A DNA stretch of 64,000 bases from an uncultured Alphaproteobacteria bacterium (GTDB lineage Bacteria; Pseudomonadota; Alphaproteobacteria; UBA6615), in contig CALSNJ010000002.1 in NCBI GenBank assembly GCA_943787745.1, positions 518,904 to 582,903 on the forward strand, given 5' to 3'. Each line of letters starts with the position of its first letter. The first letter of the stretch is position 1. The notes beneath the pieces were generated by a model, which worked only from the letters and a program-made list of their open reading frames with translations, ran no database searches and was not told the DNA's origin. Shown piece by piece: positions 1-8,519 of the stretch. The position numbers and the translations under genes are program-made.

Positions 1-719
1 ACGCCTTCCTCGACAATCAGATCCTGTTCTTCAAGGAACAGTCAGAAATTCCGCCGGCAACACATATAGAAATTGCCAAGATGTTTGGCGAGCTGCATTT
101 CCATCCTGCCGCGCCCGGCATGGACGGTTATCCGGAAATCTTTGAAATCCACGCGCATGCAAAGTCAAAGATCGCGAATGGCGAGTTCTGGCACTCGGAT
201 GTGTCCTGCGATGAGGTGCCCCCGCTTGGCACCATGCTGCAGATACATATTCTGCCCGAATGCGGCGGTGACACGATGTTTGCAGACAGCTATGCGGCCT
301 GGGAAACTTTGTCAGAACCGATGCGCGAGATGCTTGATGGGCTCCATGGTGTGCATGAAAGCGAACATGTCTATCGGGGGCGTTATTCTGATCGTGGCAT
401 GGAGGATGAGGGCAAGGTCTATCCTTCGGCGCGCCATCCCATCGCGCGCACCCATCCGGAAACCGGGCGCAAGGCTCTTTATGTCAATCGGGCATTTACA
501 ACGGGGATAGCAGAGCTCGCGCCGGACGAAAGTTCAGCCATCCTCGCACTGTTGCTTGCCCATGCCGAACATGTGGACTTTCAGATCAGGTTTCGCTGGG
601 AAAAGAACGATATGGCCTTTTGGGACAATCGCTGCGCCATGCATCGTGCACTTTGGGACTACTGGCCCGCCGAGCGAAAAGGCAACCGGGTCACCATCAA
701 GGGTGATAGACCCAGCTGA
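1..719 (+). CDS. TauD/TfdA-family Fe(II)/2-oxoglutarate dioxygenase, 5' truncated
   Basis: The gene enters from outside the window. The open frame is readable from base 3 and gives about 238 residues, so roughly 40-60 N-terminal residues are missing compared with usual family length. An early segment FLDNQILFFKEQ fits the family's first conserved strand. The metal site is visible as HSD (visible residues ~64-66, in GEFWHSDVS) with a distal His in CAMHRALWDYW. The C-terminal RVTIKGDRP is the usual 2-oxoglutarate-binding Arg region. Members hydroxylate taurine, chlorophenoxyacetates or carnitine-type substrates; the substrate here cannot be told. Its stop abuts the stop of the convergent hydrolase with no gap. 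Confidence 0.9.
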   Translation, partial: AFLDNQILFFKEQSEIPPATHIEIAKMFGELHFHPAAPGMDGYPEIFEIHAHAKSKIANGEFWHSDVSCDEVPPLGTMLQIHILPECGGDTMFADSYAAWETLSEPMREMLDGLHGVHESEHVYRGRYSDRGMEDEGKVYPSARHPIARTHPETGRKALYVNRAFTTGIAELAPDESSAILALLLAHAEHVDFQIRFRWEKNDMAFWDNRCAMHRALWDYWPAERKGNRVTIKGDRPS

Positions 720-1463
720 TCAGGTGAGGTTTCGCCTGTAGAGGTCCAGAAGACGCTCCCAGTGACGCTCGGCAGCCGGTTTGTCATAGATGGACCGTTG
801 CGGAAATGCGAAGCCGTGATGGACACCGGGGTGAATTTCGATCTCACCACGTGTGCCCGCAGCATCGAACAATGTCTGGAGTTCCGCGACCATCGGTAAG
901 GGTGCCAGGTCATCGATTTCTGCACATGAAATGTAAGCTTCGCCTTTGATTTTCGCGAGATTGAGGTGGGGGCTTTCCTCGGCATCAGACACGATCCAGG
1001 TGCCGTAGAAGGATGCGGCGGCAGCAATACGGTCGGGATAGCGAGCGGCGGCTGCCAAGGCGAAAGGGCCACTCATGCAATAGCCATGGACTCCAAGGGG
1101 TCCCGGGCGTGCGAATTCAGGGCGATCATCAACGAAGGAAATCATGGCCCGGACATCATCCATGACCGGGGGAATCATCAGTGCTGTCCGGATTTCCCGC
1201 ATCCGCGTCCATTCCGCGCTTTCCTTGGTCAGGACGTCTGGCCCAAATTTTGTATCCCGCCCGGCGCGATAATAAAGATTGGGAAGCAGGACACAGTAGC
1301 CAGTCGTCGCCACCCGTCGCGCCATTTCATAAAGCTCTTCGCGGATGCCTGGCGCATCCATGAGCATCAGTACCGCTGGGTAGGGCCCGTTGCGCTCAGG
1401 TCGGCAAATGAAGGTTTCCATCGCACCGTCATCGGTGGCGATATCGATGATCTCTTCGATCAT
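720..1463 (-). CDS. Dienelactone hydrolase family protein
   Basis: This is a 247-residue alpha/beta hydrolase of the dienelactone hydrolase family. The nucleophile is a Cys in GVHGYCMSG (Cys ~129), the acid is likely in the SCAEIDDLAPL segment, and the His is in HPGVHHGFAF (~213), giving the Cys-Asp-His triad typical of the family. Length matches the family (about 230-250). The ATG at 1463 is preceded by a purine-rich stretch. It sits 25 nt downstream of malonyl-CoA decarboxylase on the same strand and may be co-transcribed. The substrate is unknown; many relatives are general carboxyl-ester or lactone hydrolases. Confidence 0.9.
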   Translation of the reverse strand: MIEEIIDIATDDGAMETFICRPERNGPYPAVLMLMDAPGIREELYEMARRVATTGYCVLLPNLYYRAGRDTKFGPDVLTKESAEWTRMREIRTALMIPPVMDDVRAMISFVDDRPEFARPGPLGVHGYCMSGPFALAAAARYPDRIAAAASFYGTWIVSDAEESPHLNLAKIKGEAYISCAEIDDLAPLPMVAELQTLFDAAGTRGEIEIHPGVHHGFAFPQRSIYDKPAAERHWERLLDLYRRNLT

Positions 1464-1488
1464 GGCGTTCTCCGCGCGTGCAGTCTGG

Positions 1489-2922
1489 TTAAAGGAGGTT
1501 GCGTACTACACTTGAAGCGGGAATTTCACTGCCGCTCACATAGGCTTCGTGGTTTTGCTCAATCTTGGACTTGTCGTAGAGGTAGTTCACCATCATTCCA
1601 GCAGATTGTGCGAAGCCTTTTTCTGACATATCGCCCAGCCAGTTGATGCGCTCGACGCGTGCGCCGTTGCTCAGATGGAAATGCGCGACCGGATCCAGGG
1701 CGGTACCTGTCGCTTCGCGGCGCTGATACAGCAGGTATCCCGCAACCAGATGGGTCACAATGGGCTGAAGTGCTTCGGTGATTGCCGGGTCATGGTGCCA
1801 GTTCGGGCGGTTCAGCAAGTTCTGCAGGACTGATTCGCCTTCAGCGACATCGCCAGCGACCGCCTGTAGTGAAGCTTCCTGTTCGTGATTGAGCAACTCA
1901 GCCCCGTCTGCAATCCTATCGTCCAGCCAACGGCGGAAACCCGGAATCGGCGAGAGTGTTGCAAAGGTTTTGACATTTGGAAGGCGTGCCGAAAGGCGCT
2001 CGACCACCTGTTTGATCAGGAAATCCCCAAAGCTGACACCAGACAGACCGCGCTGGGCATTGGAAATCGAGTAGAAGATCGCTGTATCAGCCTGCTCCGG
2101 GTCCTCGATCGGTGCCGCTTCATCAAGAAGTGCCTGAACATTTTTGGCAATGCCGTTGACCAGAGCGACTTCGACGAAGATAAGCGGTTCATCGGGCATC
2201 GACGGATGAAAAAACGCAAAGAAGCGGCGGTCCGATTCCAGTCTGTTCTTCATGTCGTTCCACGAGCGAATCTCGTGGACAGCTTCATATGCGATCAATT
2301 TTTCCAGAAGGTCAGCCGGCGCAGCCCACGTGATGCGGTGCAGGACGAGGAATCCGGCGTCAAACCAGGTGGACAACAAAAATTTAAGATCAGCATCGAG
2401 TGGGCGCAGTTCAGGGTTGTCGCGCAGAAGCCCAATCAGGTCTGCCCGAAGGTCAACCAAAAATTTGATTCCGTGCTCCAAGCCATTGAACTGACGAAAT
2501 AGTTTCATCCGAGGGGATTCAAGTCGCCCGCGCAACGCAGTGATGGCTTTGCCAAAGGCAGCGGGGTCGTCTGTGGCGTCCCGAACGGCGTCCATAGCGG
2601 TGTTCAGGTTCGTTGGCTCAATGCCGTACTCGAAGTGTAGCAACCGCAGAAAGCGCAGGCGGCCCTCATCATTAAGATCCAGATAGCAGCGGGCGAGCTC
2701 GCTCGCGTTGGAGCGGGCTGACGCTTCGCCACCACGGCCTGAAAGGCTGGCATCTATTTGCTGTTGTAAACGCGCCAGATCATCGTCGGGAAGATCTGGG
2801 TCTACCGAAAGTGCGCCGCGCGCTGTGAGACTGCTCGCGCTGTCCACGACATCGCGCAAGGCCCGCCGCAGCAAGCCTCGGGTACGGCTAAGGAAACTGG
2901 AAGAAACGGTGGTATCGCTCAT
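1489..2922 (-). CDS. Malonyl-CoA decarboxylase
   Basis: The 477-residue product matches malonyl-CoA decarboxylase over its whole length. It has an N-terminal helical oligomerisation region and a C-terminal acetyltransferase-like catalytic domain. Catalytic landmarks are visible: FYSISNAQRGLSGV (Ser equivalent to human MLYCD Ser329) and PVAHFHLSNGARVERINWL (~411-429, with the active-site His). The enzyme converts malonyl-CoA to acetyl-CoA and CO2 in malonate use or in control of fatty-acid synthesis. The usual bacterial companions malonyl-CoA synthetase (matB) and a malonate transporter are not adjacent, so its role here is inferred only from family. Divergent from the SDR gene at 3064. Confidence 0.93.
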   Translation of the reverse strand: MSDTTVSSSFLSRTRGLLRRALRDVVDSASSLTARGALSVDPDLPDDDLARLQQQIDASLSGRGGEASARSNASELARCYLDLNDEGRLRFLRLLHFEYGIEPTNLNTAMDAVRDATDDPAAFGKAITALRGRLESPRMKLFRQFNGLEHGIKFLVDLRADLIGLLRDNPELRPLDADLKFLLSTWFDAGFLVLHRITWAAPADLLEKLIAYEAVHEIRSWNDMKNRLESDRRFFAFFHPSMPDEPLIFVEVALVNGIAKNVQALLDEAAPIEDPEQADTAIFYSISNAQRGLSGVSFGDFLIKQVVERLSARLPNVKTFATLSPIPGFRRWLDDRIADGAELLNHEQEASLQAVAGDVAEGESVLQNLLNRPNWHHDPAITEALQPIVTHLVAGYLLYQRREATGTALDPVAHFHLSNGARVERINWLGDMSEKGFAQSAGMMVNYLYDKSKIEQNHEAYVSGSEIPASSVVRNLL

Positions 2923-3063
2923 AGGGGGATTCTGTCGAACAGGCTTCGGCTTAGCAAGCCACAGATTGGCAAACTCTTGTGACAGGGGCGTGAATTATCG
3001 TGAAAATGGTCTATCTTCAAACAATGAAAATCGTATGAATTCTTGATTAGGGGAAAGTTGGTT

Positions 3064-3765
3064 ATGGCGGACAAGGAAGTTGCACTGATTGTGGGAGCGG
3101 GTGAGGGGTTAAGTGCGTCTCTGACACGGCTTTGTGCACAACAGGGGATGGACGTTGCAGTTGCGGCACGAAATCCGGACAAACTGGCTGACCTGTGCGC
3201 TGAAACGGGCGCCACGGCTTATGCCTGTGACGTGATCGATGAAGCTTCGGTTGATGCCTTGTATGATGCCGTTGTGGCTGAAAAAGGCGTCCCCAATCTG
3301 GTGGTTTACAACCCGAGTGCGCGTGCGCGCGGCCCGATCACCGAACTGGACCGGGAAGCTGTTAAAAATGCGGTTCTGATCACCTGCTATGGCGGTTTCG
3401 TCGTGGCCCAGAAGGCTGCGGAACTCATGCTGAAGCGCGGGAACGGCACAATTCTCTTTACGGGTGCTTCTGCCAGTGTGAAGGGCTATCCGAACTCGTC
3501 TTCCTTCGCGATCGGCAAGTTCGGCCTGCGTGGCCTTGCTCAATCGATGGCGCGCGAGTTGCACCCCCAGAACATCCATATCGGTCATTTCGTGATTGAT
3601 GGCGGTATCGAAAAGAAATCCGGCGATGAGCGCGCTGCTGGCCGAGGCGACGACGGTATGCTCAGCGCCGATGCGATTGCCGAGAGTTATTTGCAATTTC
3701 ACCGACAGCACCGTAGTGCGTGGGCTTGGGAACTCGAACTGCGCCCCTGGGTGGAGAAGTTCTAG
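3064..3765 (+). CDS. SDR-family protein lacking the catalytic tyrosine
   Basis: This is a short-chain dehydrogenase/reductase-fold protein of 233 residues. The cofactor loop is visible as GAGEGLSASL near the N-terminus. At the active-site position the expected YxxxK is FAIGK (SSSFAIGKFG), so Phe replaces the proton-donating Tyr, while the upstream Ser (FTGASASVKG) and the Lys remain. I believe similar Phe-bearing SDRs exist in other Proteobacteria, so this is probably a genuine subgroup and not a local error. The ATG at 3064 is preferred: it follows AGGGGAAAG. A TTG further upstream (3043) has no such support. A small membrane protein follows 17 nt downstream. Confidence 0.88.
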   Translation: MADKEVALIVGAGEGLSASLTRLCAQQGMDVAVAARNPDKLADLCAETGATAYACDVIDEASVDALYDAVVAEKGVPNLVVYNPSARARGPITELDREAVKNAVLITCYGGFVVAQKAAELMLKRGNGTILFTGASASVKGYPNSSSFAIGKFGLRGLAQSMARELHPQNIHIGHFVIDGGIEKKSGDERAAGRGDDGMLSADAIAESYLQFHRQHRSAWAWELELRPWVEKF

Positions 3766-3782
3766 GCTTCGGTCTCTAAATC

Positions 3783-4067
3783 ATGCGCATGGCGATGCTT
3801 CGAGCGGCGCGCGCGGTCCTGATGGCTGTGTTTGCGCTGTTCGTTGCTGCGTTTGTCGGTTTGAGCGTTTATGCGGTGTTGCAGTTTGGCATGTGGTGGC
3901 CAACACGGTTTAATTTGGGCGCGACCACACGTCTCGTGCTGGCGGCCTTAACAATGCTGCCGTTCTTGCTGCTTTTTACAGTGTTGAACTGGTCCAAACC
4001 GACAGGATGGATTGCCGCGAGGTTCAATCGATTGGTTGAACCCATAGATCGGGCACTCGGGCGCTAG
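3783..4067 (+). CDS. Small two-TM membrane protein, unknown function
   Basis: The 94-residue product has two hydrophobic segments (about 10-33 and 46-66) separated by a short polar loop with a GMWWP element, and ends in a basic amphipathic tail. I do not recognise the family. It lies 17 nt behind the SDR gene on the same strand, suggesting co-transcription. Its last four bases overlap the stop of the convergent DM13 gene. Codon use resembles its neighbours, so I treat it as real, but no function can be assigned. Confidence 0.65.
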   Translation: MRMAMLRAARAVLMAVFALFVAAFVGLSVYAVLQFGMWWPTRFNLGATTRLVLAALTMLPFLLLFTVLNWSKPTGWIAARFNRLVEPIDRALGR

Positions 4068-4519
4068 TTTGGCTCGATCGTCGCAACCGCAAACAGCACC
4101 TTATAGGCCTCACACCACACGGCGACACTACGCCAGTCTGACAAGTCGATGTCCTTGGGAACGACGTAGTTCTGGTTCCCCGTCTGCCCCTTGAGGTCTC
4201 CCAGTGAGACGAATGCTGCGGTCACGTCTTCGGGAAACAGGGGGTCTGGGTCTTTTGCGAGATAAACGTAGAGATCCGGACCAGGTTTGACCTTTAGATT
4301 TTCCAATCGGAGGATTGTTCGTCCATCTGGGGCGACCAGTATTTTGAGTTGACCTGATCCTGTGTGGGCGGGATCGCCGTCCCGGAATTCACCAGTCGCA
4401 ATTTGCTTCGCCCCTTTGGGGAAGGCTTCGGAGATATGCCGGTCACTCGACTGTGCCAGGGCAGGTGTTGTTGCCCACAACAGAAGTGCAGCAACGAAAG
4501 CGAATTTAAGGCGACACAT
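4064..4519 (-). CDS. Secreted DM13-domain protein
   Basis: The 151-residue product has an N-terminal signal peptide (LKFAFVAALLLWATTPALAQ, cleavage after ALA about residue 22). It is followed by one DM13 domain: a GEFRDGD start, LRLENLKVKPGPDLYVYL in the middle and a C-terminal SVAVWCEAYKVLFAVA strand containing the conserved Cys. DM13 domains are predicted electron-transfer or redox domains of exported proteins. It is the last gene of a tight minus-strand operon, one base after the enoyl-reductase-like gene. Confidence 0.85.
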   Translation of the reverse strand: MCRLKFAFVAALLLWATTPALAQSSDRHISEAFPKGAKQIATGEFRDGDPAHTGSGQLKILVAPDGRTILRLENLKVKPGPDLYVYLAKDPDPLFPEDVTAAFVSLGDLKGQTGNQNYVVPKDIDLSDWRSVAVWCEAYKVLFAVATIEPN

Positions 4520-4520
4520 G

Positions 4521-5528
4521 TCAGCCTTCGGAATTGGGCAACAGGATTACTTTACCGTTTCGTTCACCGCGTGCGGCATGGGTGACCGCTTCCTTGATCT
4601 GCGAAAGTGGATAGGTGGCCTCAACTGCAGCATGCATGCGCCCCTCGGCGATATACCCGGCAAGTTCGCTATAGACAGCATGGCGCTCTTCGGGCGTTGA
4701 GTATTTGCGCAGCCAAAGCGTGAGCCAGACCCCGGTCAGGGTAATTTCGCGAAATATGATGTCATCGGGCCAAACCTGACACGGTTGCTTGGACAGCAGG
4801 CCATAATTGGCAATTGTGCCGCCATCGGCCAGACAATCTGCAAGATGCTGGGTGGCTTCACCGGCGACAGCGTCGATCGCCAGTTTGATGGGCGCTCCGC
4901 CAGTCGCTGCCTTGACGCGTTCGCCCAGATCAGGTCCATCGACGGCACAAACATCGCCACCGGCGGCGGTCACGAAGTCTTCCAAGCCCTCGCGTCGCAC
5001 CACGTTGACGGTTTTCAAACCATAAATACCGGCAAGCTGCATCACGTATTGACCAACGGCCGAGTTCCCGGCGTTCTGAATGACCCAGTCTCCCGGTTCA
5101 AGGTCAACGACGCTCTTGAGGAGCAGCCACGCGGTTGGTGGATTGGCCATGATCATGGCCATCTGCACCGGGTCGCCTTCCTCCGGGAACATGACGGCGA
5201 TGTCGGAAGCCTTGACCACCACCTGTTGGCGCCATGTGCCGGAGTAGGGTGGAATCATGACGCGGTCGCCAACTTTCACATTGGTGACGTTTTTCCCCAC
5301 TTCACCGATGATTCCAATGCCTTCGGCACCCGGTACGGCGGGAAGTTCGGGTTGGACGCCGTAGGATCCGGAAAGCGTCAACAAGTGGGAGGGATTGATC
5401 GCTGCGGCTTCAACGTCGATCAACGCATCATCATCGCCCACTGGGGCCGTTTCCATGTCGATATACTCGACAACATCAGCCGGGTTTCCCGTTCGTGAGA
5501 ACTGGACGGCTTTCTTGGTCGCGGTCAT
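4521..5528 (-). CDS. MDR-family oxidoreductase, MECR/2-enoyl thioester reductase-like
   Basis: The 335-residue medium-chain dehydrogenase/reductase has an N-terminal GroES-like domain and a Rossmann domain. The segment GDWVIQNAGNSAVGQYVMQL followed by KTVNVVRR is characteristic of the MECR/ETR1 enoyl-thioester-reductase branch of MDR enzymes, and no structural zinc Cys cluster is seen. Members reduce 2-enoyl-CoA/ACP or quinone-type substrates with NADPH. The start ATG is 6 nt from the stop of the YdhR-like gene, and its own stop is 1 nt from the DM13 start, so the three genes form one transcription unit. Confidence 0.88.
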   Translation of the reverse strand: MTATKKAVQFSRTGNPADVVEYIDMETAPVGDDDALIDVEAAAINPSHLLTLSGSYGVQPELPAVPGAEGIGIIGEVGKNVTNVKVGDRVMIPPYSGTWRQQVVVKASDIAVMFPEEGDPVQMAMIMANPPTAWLLLKSVVDLEPGDWVIQNAGNSAVGQYVMQLAGIYGLKTVNVVRREGLEDFVTAAGGDVCAVDGPDLGERVKAATGGAPIKLAIDAVAGEATQHLADCLADGGTIANYGLLSKQPCQVWPDDIIFREITLTGVWLTLWLRKYSTPEERHAVYSELAGYIAEGRMHAAVEATYPLSQIKEAVTHAARGERNGKVILLPNSEG

Positions 5529-5534
5529 GCTGGA

Positions 5535-5837
5535 CTAGTTGTGTTCGTTGTCGACGACAACTGGTGTCTCGAAGATCGTGATTTCGGGGTCGACACCGTA
5601 CATGGTCTGGATCGCTGTTTTCCAGGGCCCGCCATCCGCATAGACCTTTTGGGCGGCTTCCAGACTTTCCCAAGTGTAAACGCCACCGCCGACACCGCGG
5701 TCACCATCGAATATGAAATTCTTGCGAAGGAGACCCGGCATGCCATCAAATTTGGGGGCTGCTTTGTTCATGTTCGCAAACACCTCTTCCTGAGTGGTGC
5801 CGTCTTTGACTTTGAACTGTACAAGTGCCGTAATCAT
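5535..5837 (-). CDS. YdhR-like putative monooxygenase (ferredoxin-like fold)
   Basis: This is a 100-residue protein starting MITALVQFKVKDG, with a small alpha+beta barrel typical of YdhR-like putative monooxygenases: a middle GGVYTWESLEAAQKVY segment and a C-terminal PEITIFETPVVVD strand. The ATG at 5837 has a good ribosome site (GGAGAG about 7 nt upstream). A longer frame to 5909 begins at an alternative codon without support. It is the first gene of the minus-strand operon with the MECR-like reductase and DM13 protein. Substrate unknown. Confidence 0.82.
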   Translation of the reverse strand: MITALVQFKVKDGTTQEEVFANMNKAAPKFDGMPGLLRKNFIFDGDRGVGGGVYTWESLEAAQKVYADGGPWKTAIQTMYGVDPEITIFETPVVVDNEHN

Positions 5838-5931
5838 TGTGCTTCTCTCCTGAGATTCTAACCATTCATTTGGCACATTGTGGGCCAATCGATGGGGCTG
5901 CACAACCAATGCCCATGTCCGGAGCCCTTGT

Positions 5932-6849
5932 TTGACCCGTCCTGAAAACCGCAGACCCGTATGGCTGTCCCATAACCTTCAGGGCATGGGCTGGATGCTT
6001 GTCACAACGGTGCTCATCGTCACGATGCACACGATGATCCGTCACCTTGCCGAAGACGGCCTGCACCCGTTTGAAATCGGCTTTTTCCGAACTTTCTTCG
6101 GCGCCCCTGTTGTTGTGGTCTTGTTGCTCAAATATGGCTGGGGGATTCTTAAAACCGATCAGCTCAAGGTGCATGGCATTCGTTCGTTTGGCCATGTGGC
6201 CGCGATGATGCTGTTCTTTCTCGGTCTGTCCATGACCCCGCTGGCGACAGCCAACGCGCTCGCATTTACCGCCCCCTTATTTGCCACCGTGCTGGCGGTG
6301 ATTGCACTGGGTGAGACCATTCGATGGCGTCGTTGGGCCGCGCTGATATTCGGATTTGCGGGCACGCTGGTCATTATCCGTCCCGGTTTCGTGGATGTGG
6401 GGACGGGACCAATACTTGTTCTGGTGTCGTCAGCGATTTGGGCGGTGATTCTGATCGTCATCAAGACACTGGGCAAACGTGACAGTACCCCAACCATCGT
6501 TACCTATATGGTTCTGTTGATGTCTCCGATCGCACTTGTGCCTGCGCTGTTTGTCTGGGTTTGGCCAACATGGGAACAACTCGGGATCCTGCTCGTAATG
6601 GGCGTGATGGGGACCACAGCACATCTGACCTTGACGCAGGCTTTGCGGCTTGGCGATGCGGCAGTTGTGATGCCCATGGATTTCTTCAAATTAATTTGGG
6701 CCGCCGCATTCGGTGTTCTGATTTTTGGCGAATTTCCAACTCTTTACACATGGATCGGCGGTTTCATGATATTTGCCAGTGCAACTTATATCGCTCTCCG
6801 TGAACGTGCGTTGGCGCGCACACGTGCCGCAGCTAACAAGGATGTTTGA
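5932..6849 (+). CDS. EamA/DMT-family transporter
   Basis: This is a drug/metabolite transporter with about ten hydrophobic segments in two EamA repeats. The first repeat has HPFEIGFFRTFFGAP after TM1 and the second ends with FGEFPTLYTWIGGFMIF. The start is uncertain: TTG at 5932 has GGAG 7 nt upstream and leaves a normal short N-terminus before TM1, whereas ATG at 5986 starts inside TM1. The stop overlaps the next start by one base (TGATG), so it is translationally coupled to the type III polyketide synthase. Export of the polyketide product is a plausible inference only. Confidence 0.85.
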   Translation: MTRPENRRPVWLSHNLQGMGWMLVTTVLIVTMHTMIRHLAEDGLHPFEIGFFRTFFGAPVVVVLLLKYGWGILKTDQLKVHGIRSFGHVAAMMLFFLGLSMTPLATANALAFTAPLFATVLAVIALGETIRWRRWAALIFGFAGTLVIIRPGFVDVGTGPILVLVSSAIWAVILIVIKTLGKRDSTPTIVTYMVLLMSPIALVPALFVWVWPTWEQLGILLVMGVMGTTAHLTLTQALRLGDAAVVMPMDFFKLIWAAAFGVLIFGEFPTLYTWIGGFMIFASATYIALRERALARTRAAANKDV

Positions 6850-7895
6850 TGTTACCCAAAGCTCGTATTGGCGCGGTTGCGACTGCGTTTCCGCCTTATG
6901 TACTCGACCAGAACGAGGTCGTTGAACGCTCCCGTGAAATGTTCGCACCCGATGTGCCGGGCTTTGAACGCTTTACCGACGCATATAGGAATGCTGCGAT
7001 TGAAACGCGCCATTCCTGTGTGCCCATAGAATGGTATTCACAGAAGCATCCTTTCTCTGAACGCAACGACCTGTTCATCGAGAACGCTGTGGAATTGCTT
7101 GCCGAGGTGTCTGAGAAACTGTTTGCCCAAGCCGGGATCACTGCCGGTGATGTTGATGGCCTTGTTGTTGTCTCGACAACAGGAATCGCAACGCCAAGCC
7201 TTGATGCATTGTTGCTGGAGAAATTGCCGTTTCGCCGCGACGTTCAGCGATTGCCGATCTTCGGACTTGGTTGCGGCGGCGGTGTGACCGGGTTGGCCCG
7301 CGCCGCCCAATTGGCGATGACGCGACCTGACAGCTGCGTGTTGTTTCTGGTGGTCGAGCTGTGTGGCCTGACGTTTCGGGTCAACGACACATCCAAGAGC
7401 AATATTATCGCAACGGCACTCTTTGGTGATGGCGCGGCAGGGGCACTGCTGGGCTGCAACATGGACGGACCGGCTGTGAAAGCATGGGGTGAACATACCT
7501 GGGACGATTCCCTCGACGTGATGGGCTGGGAAATAGGGGACGACGGTTTGGGCGTGCTCTTTTCGCGGGATATCCCGCATCTGGTGCGCACGAAGCTCGG
7601 GGAGCCCGCGAAGGCGTTCCTGGCCGGGCAGGGGCTGAAGGTCGGTGATATTCGGCGCCATGCCTGTCACCCCGGAGGTGCGAAAGTTCTTGATGCGCTC
7701 GAGCAGCTCTATGAGTTGCCCGAGGGCGGGCTGAAAACCGCCCGTGATGTGTTGCGCAACAATGGAAATATGTCCGCGGCAACTGCGATGTTTGTTCTGG
7801 AGGAAACCCTGAAAGATAACGAGCCCGGGCACTGGCTGATGTCGGCGCTGGGGCCCGGCTTCACCGCAACCTTCGCGTTGCTGGAGGCGTCATGA
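6849..7895 (+). CDS. Type III polyketide synthase (chalcone/stilbene synthase family)
   Basis: The 348-residue product is a chalcone-synthase-like thiolase-fold enzyme. The nucleophilic Cys lies in FGLGCGGGVTGL (~140), the catalytic His in RHACHPGGAKVL, and the Asn in NNGNMSAATAMF. The C-terminal SALGPGFTATFALLE matches the family's GFGPG loop. Such enzymes condense malonyl-CoA extenders on an acyl-CoA starter, giving alkylpyrones, alkylresorcinols or related phenolics. ATG 6849 overlaps the transporter stop; its own stop overlaps the ICMT-like start (ATGA). The PKS-ICMT pairing resembles the bpsA-bpsB pair of Bacillus and srsA-srsB of Streptomyces. Confidence 0.92.
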   Translation: MLPKARIGAVATAFPPYVLDQNEVVERSREMFAPDVPGFERFTDAYRNAAIETRHSCVPIEWYSQKHPFSERNDLFIENAVELLAEVSEKLFAQAGITAGDVDGLVVVSTTGIATPSLDALLLEKLPFRRDVQRLPIFGLGCGGGVTGLARAAQLAMTRPDSCVLFLVVELCGLTFRVNDTSKSNIIATALFGDGAAGALLGCNMDGPAVKAWGEHTWDDSLDVMGWEIGDDGLGVLFSRDIPHLVRTKLGEPAKAFLAGQGLKVGDIRRHACHPGGAKVLDALEQLYELPEGGLKTARDVLRNNGNMSAATAMFVLEETLKDNEPGHWLMSALGPGFTATFALLEAS

Positions 7896-8389
7896 GCATC
7901 TGGTATTTGCTGGTTGCACTGATTGTTGTTCAGCGCCTCATTGAACTGGTAATCGCACGGATCAACACCAAACGTCTGATGGCGGAAGGCGCGGTTGAAC
8001 ATGGTGCGGGGCACTATCCTGTTATCGTTGCCCTGCACACGGCATGGCTTGTCAGTCTGGTCGTTTTTATTTCCGCTGACGCGATCATCAATCCCATCTT
8101 GCTGGTGGTATTCATCGCGCTCCAGTTGGGGCGTGTCTGGGTGCTGACATCACTGGGGCGCTACTGGACCACGCGTGTGATCACGGTGCCCGGGAAGCCA
8201 CTGGTTAAACGCGGCCCATTCCGGATCGTACGACACCCCAATTACCTGATTGTGGAAGCCGAACTGATTGTCGTGCCGCTGATCGCGGGCGCTTGGGAGC
8301 TGGCCGTTGTGTTCGGTGTTGCAAATGCGCTTGTTCTGGCCTGGCGTATCCGGGTCGAGGAACAGGCGCTTTCACCCCGACGCGACTAA
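7892..8389 (+). CDS. Isoprenylcysteine carboxyl methyltransferase (ICMT)-family membrane protein
   Basis: The 165-residue membrane protein has about four hydrophobic segments and the ICMT/PEMT hallmark GPFRIVRHPNYLIVEAEL (~108-125), where the RHPNY part contacts S-adenosylmethionine. It starts within the stop of the type III polyketide synthase (ATGA). In Bacillus BpsB and Streptomyces SrsB, homologues beside a type III PKS O-methylate alkylpyrones or alkylresorcinols. By that precedent this gene probably methylates the PKS product; that is inference. Confidence 0.88.
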   Translation: MSIWYLLVALIVVQRLIELVIARINTKRLMAEGAVEHGAGHYPVIVALHTAWLVSLVVFISADAIINPILLVVFIALQLGRVWVLTSLGRYWTTRVITVPGKPLVKRGPFRIVRHPNYLIVEAELIVVPLIAGAWELAVVFGVANALVLAWRIRVEEQALSPRRD

Positions 8390-8519
8390 CGCTTTGGTCC
8401 ATACAAACAGGACAAATGCCGCAACCGCGCCCGGTGTGTTGCCAAGTCATCAGCTTGCCAAGCGCTCTTGAAACCGGGCAAATCTGTTGTCTGAGAGAGT
8501 TCAAACGGAGATACAGCCA

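Noticed and set aside
966-1646. Plus-strand open frame over the dienelactone hydrolase and MCD ends
   Set aside because: It is opposite two genes with clear catalytic motifs and has no domain of its own.
1885-2502. Plus-strand open frame opposite malonyl-CoA decarboxylase
   Set aside because: It is a shadow frame; the minus strand shows full conserved MCD text.
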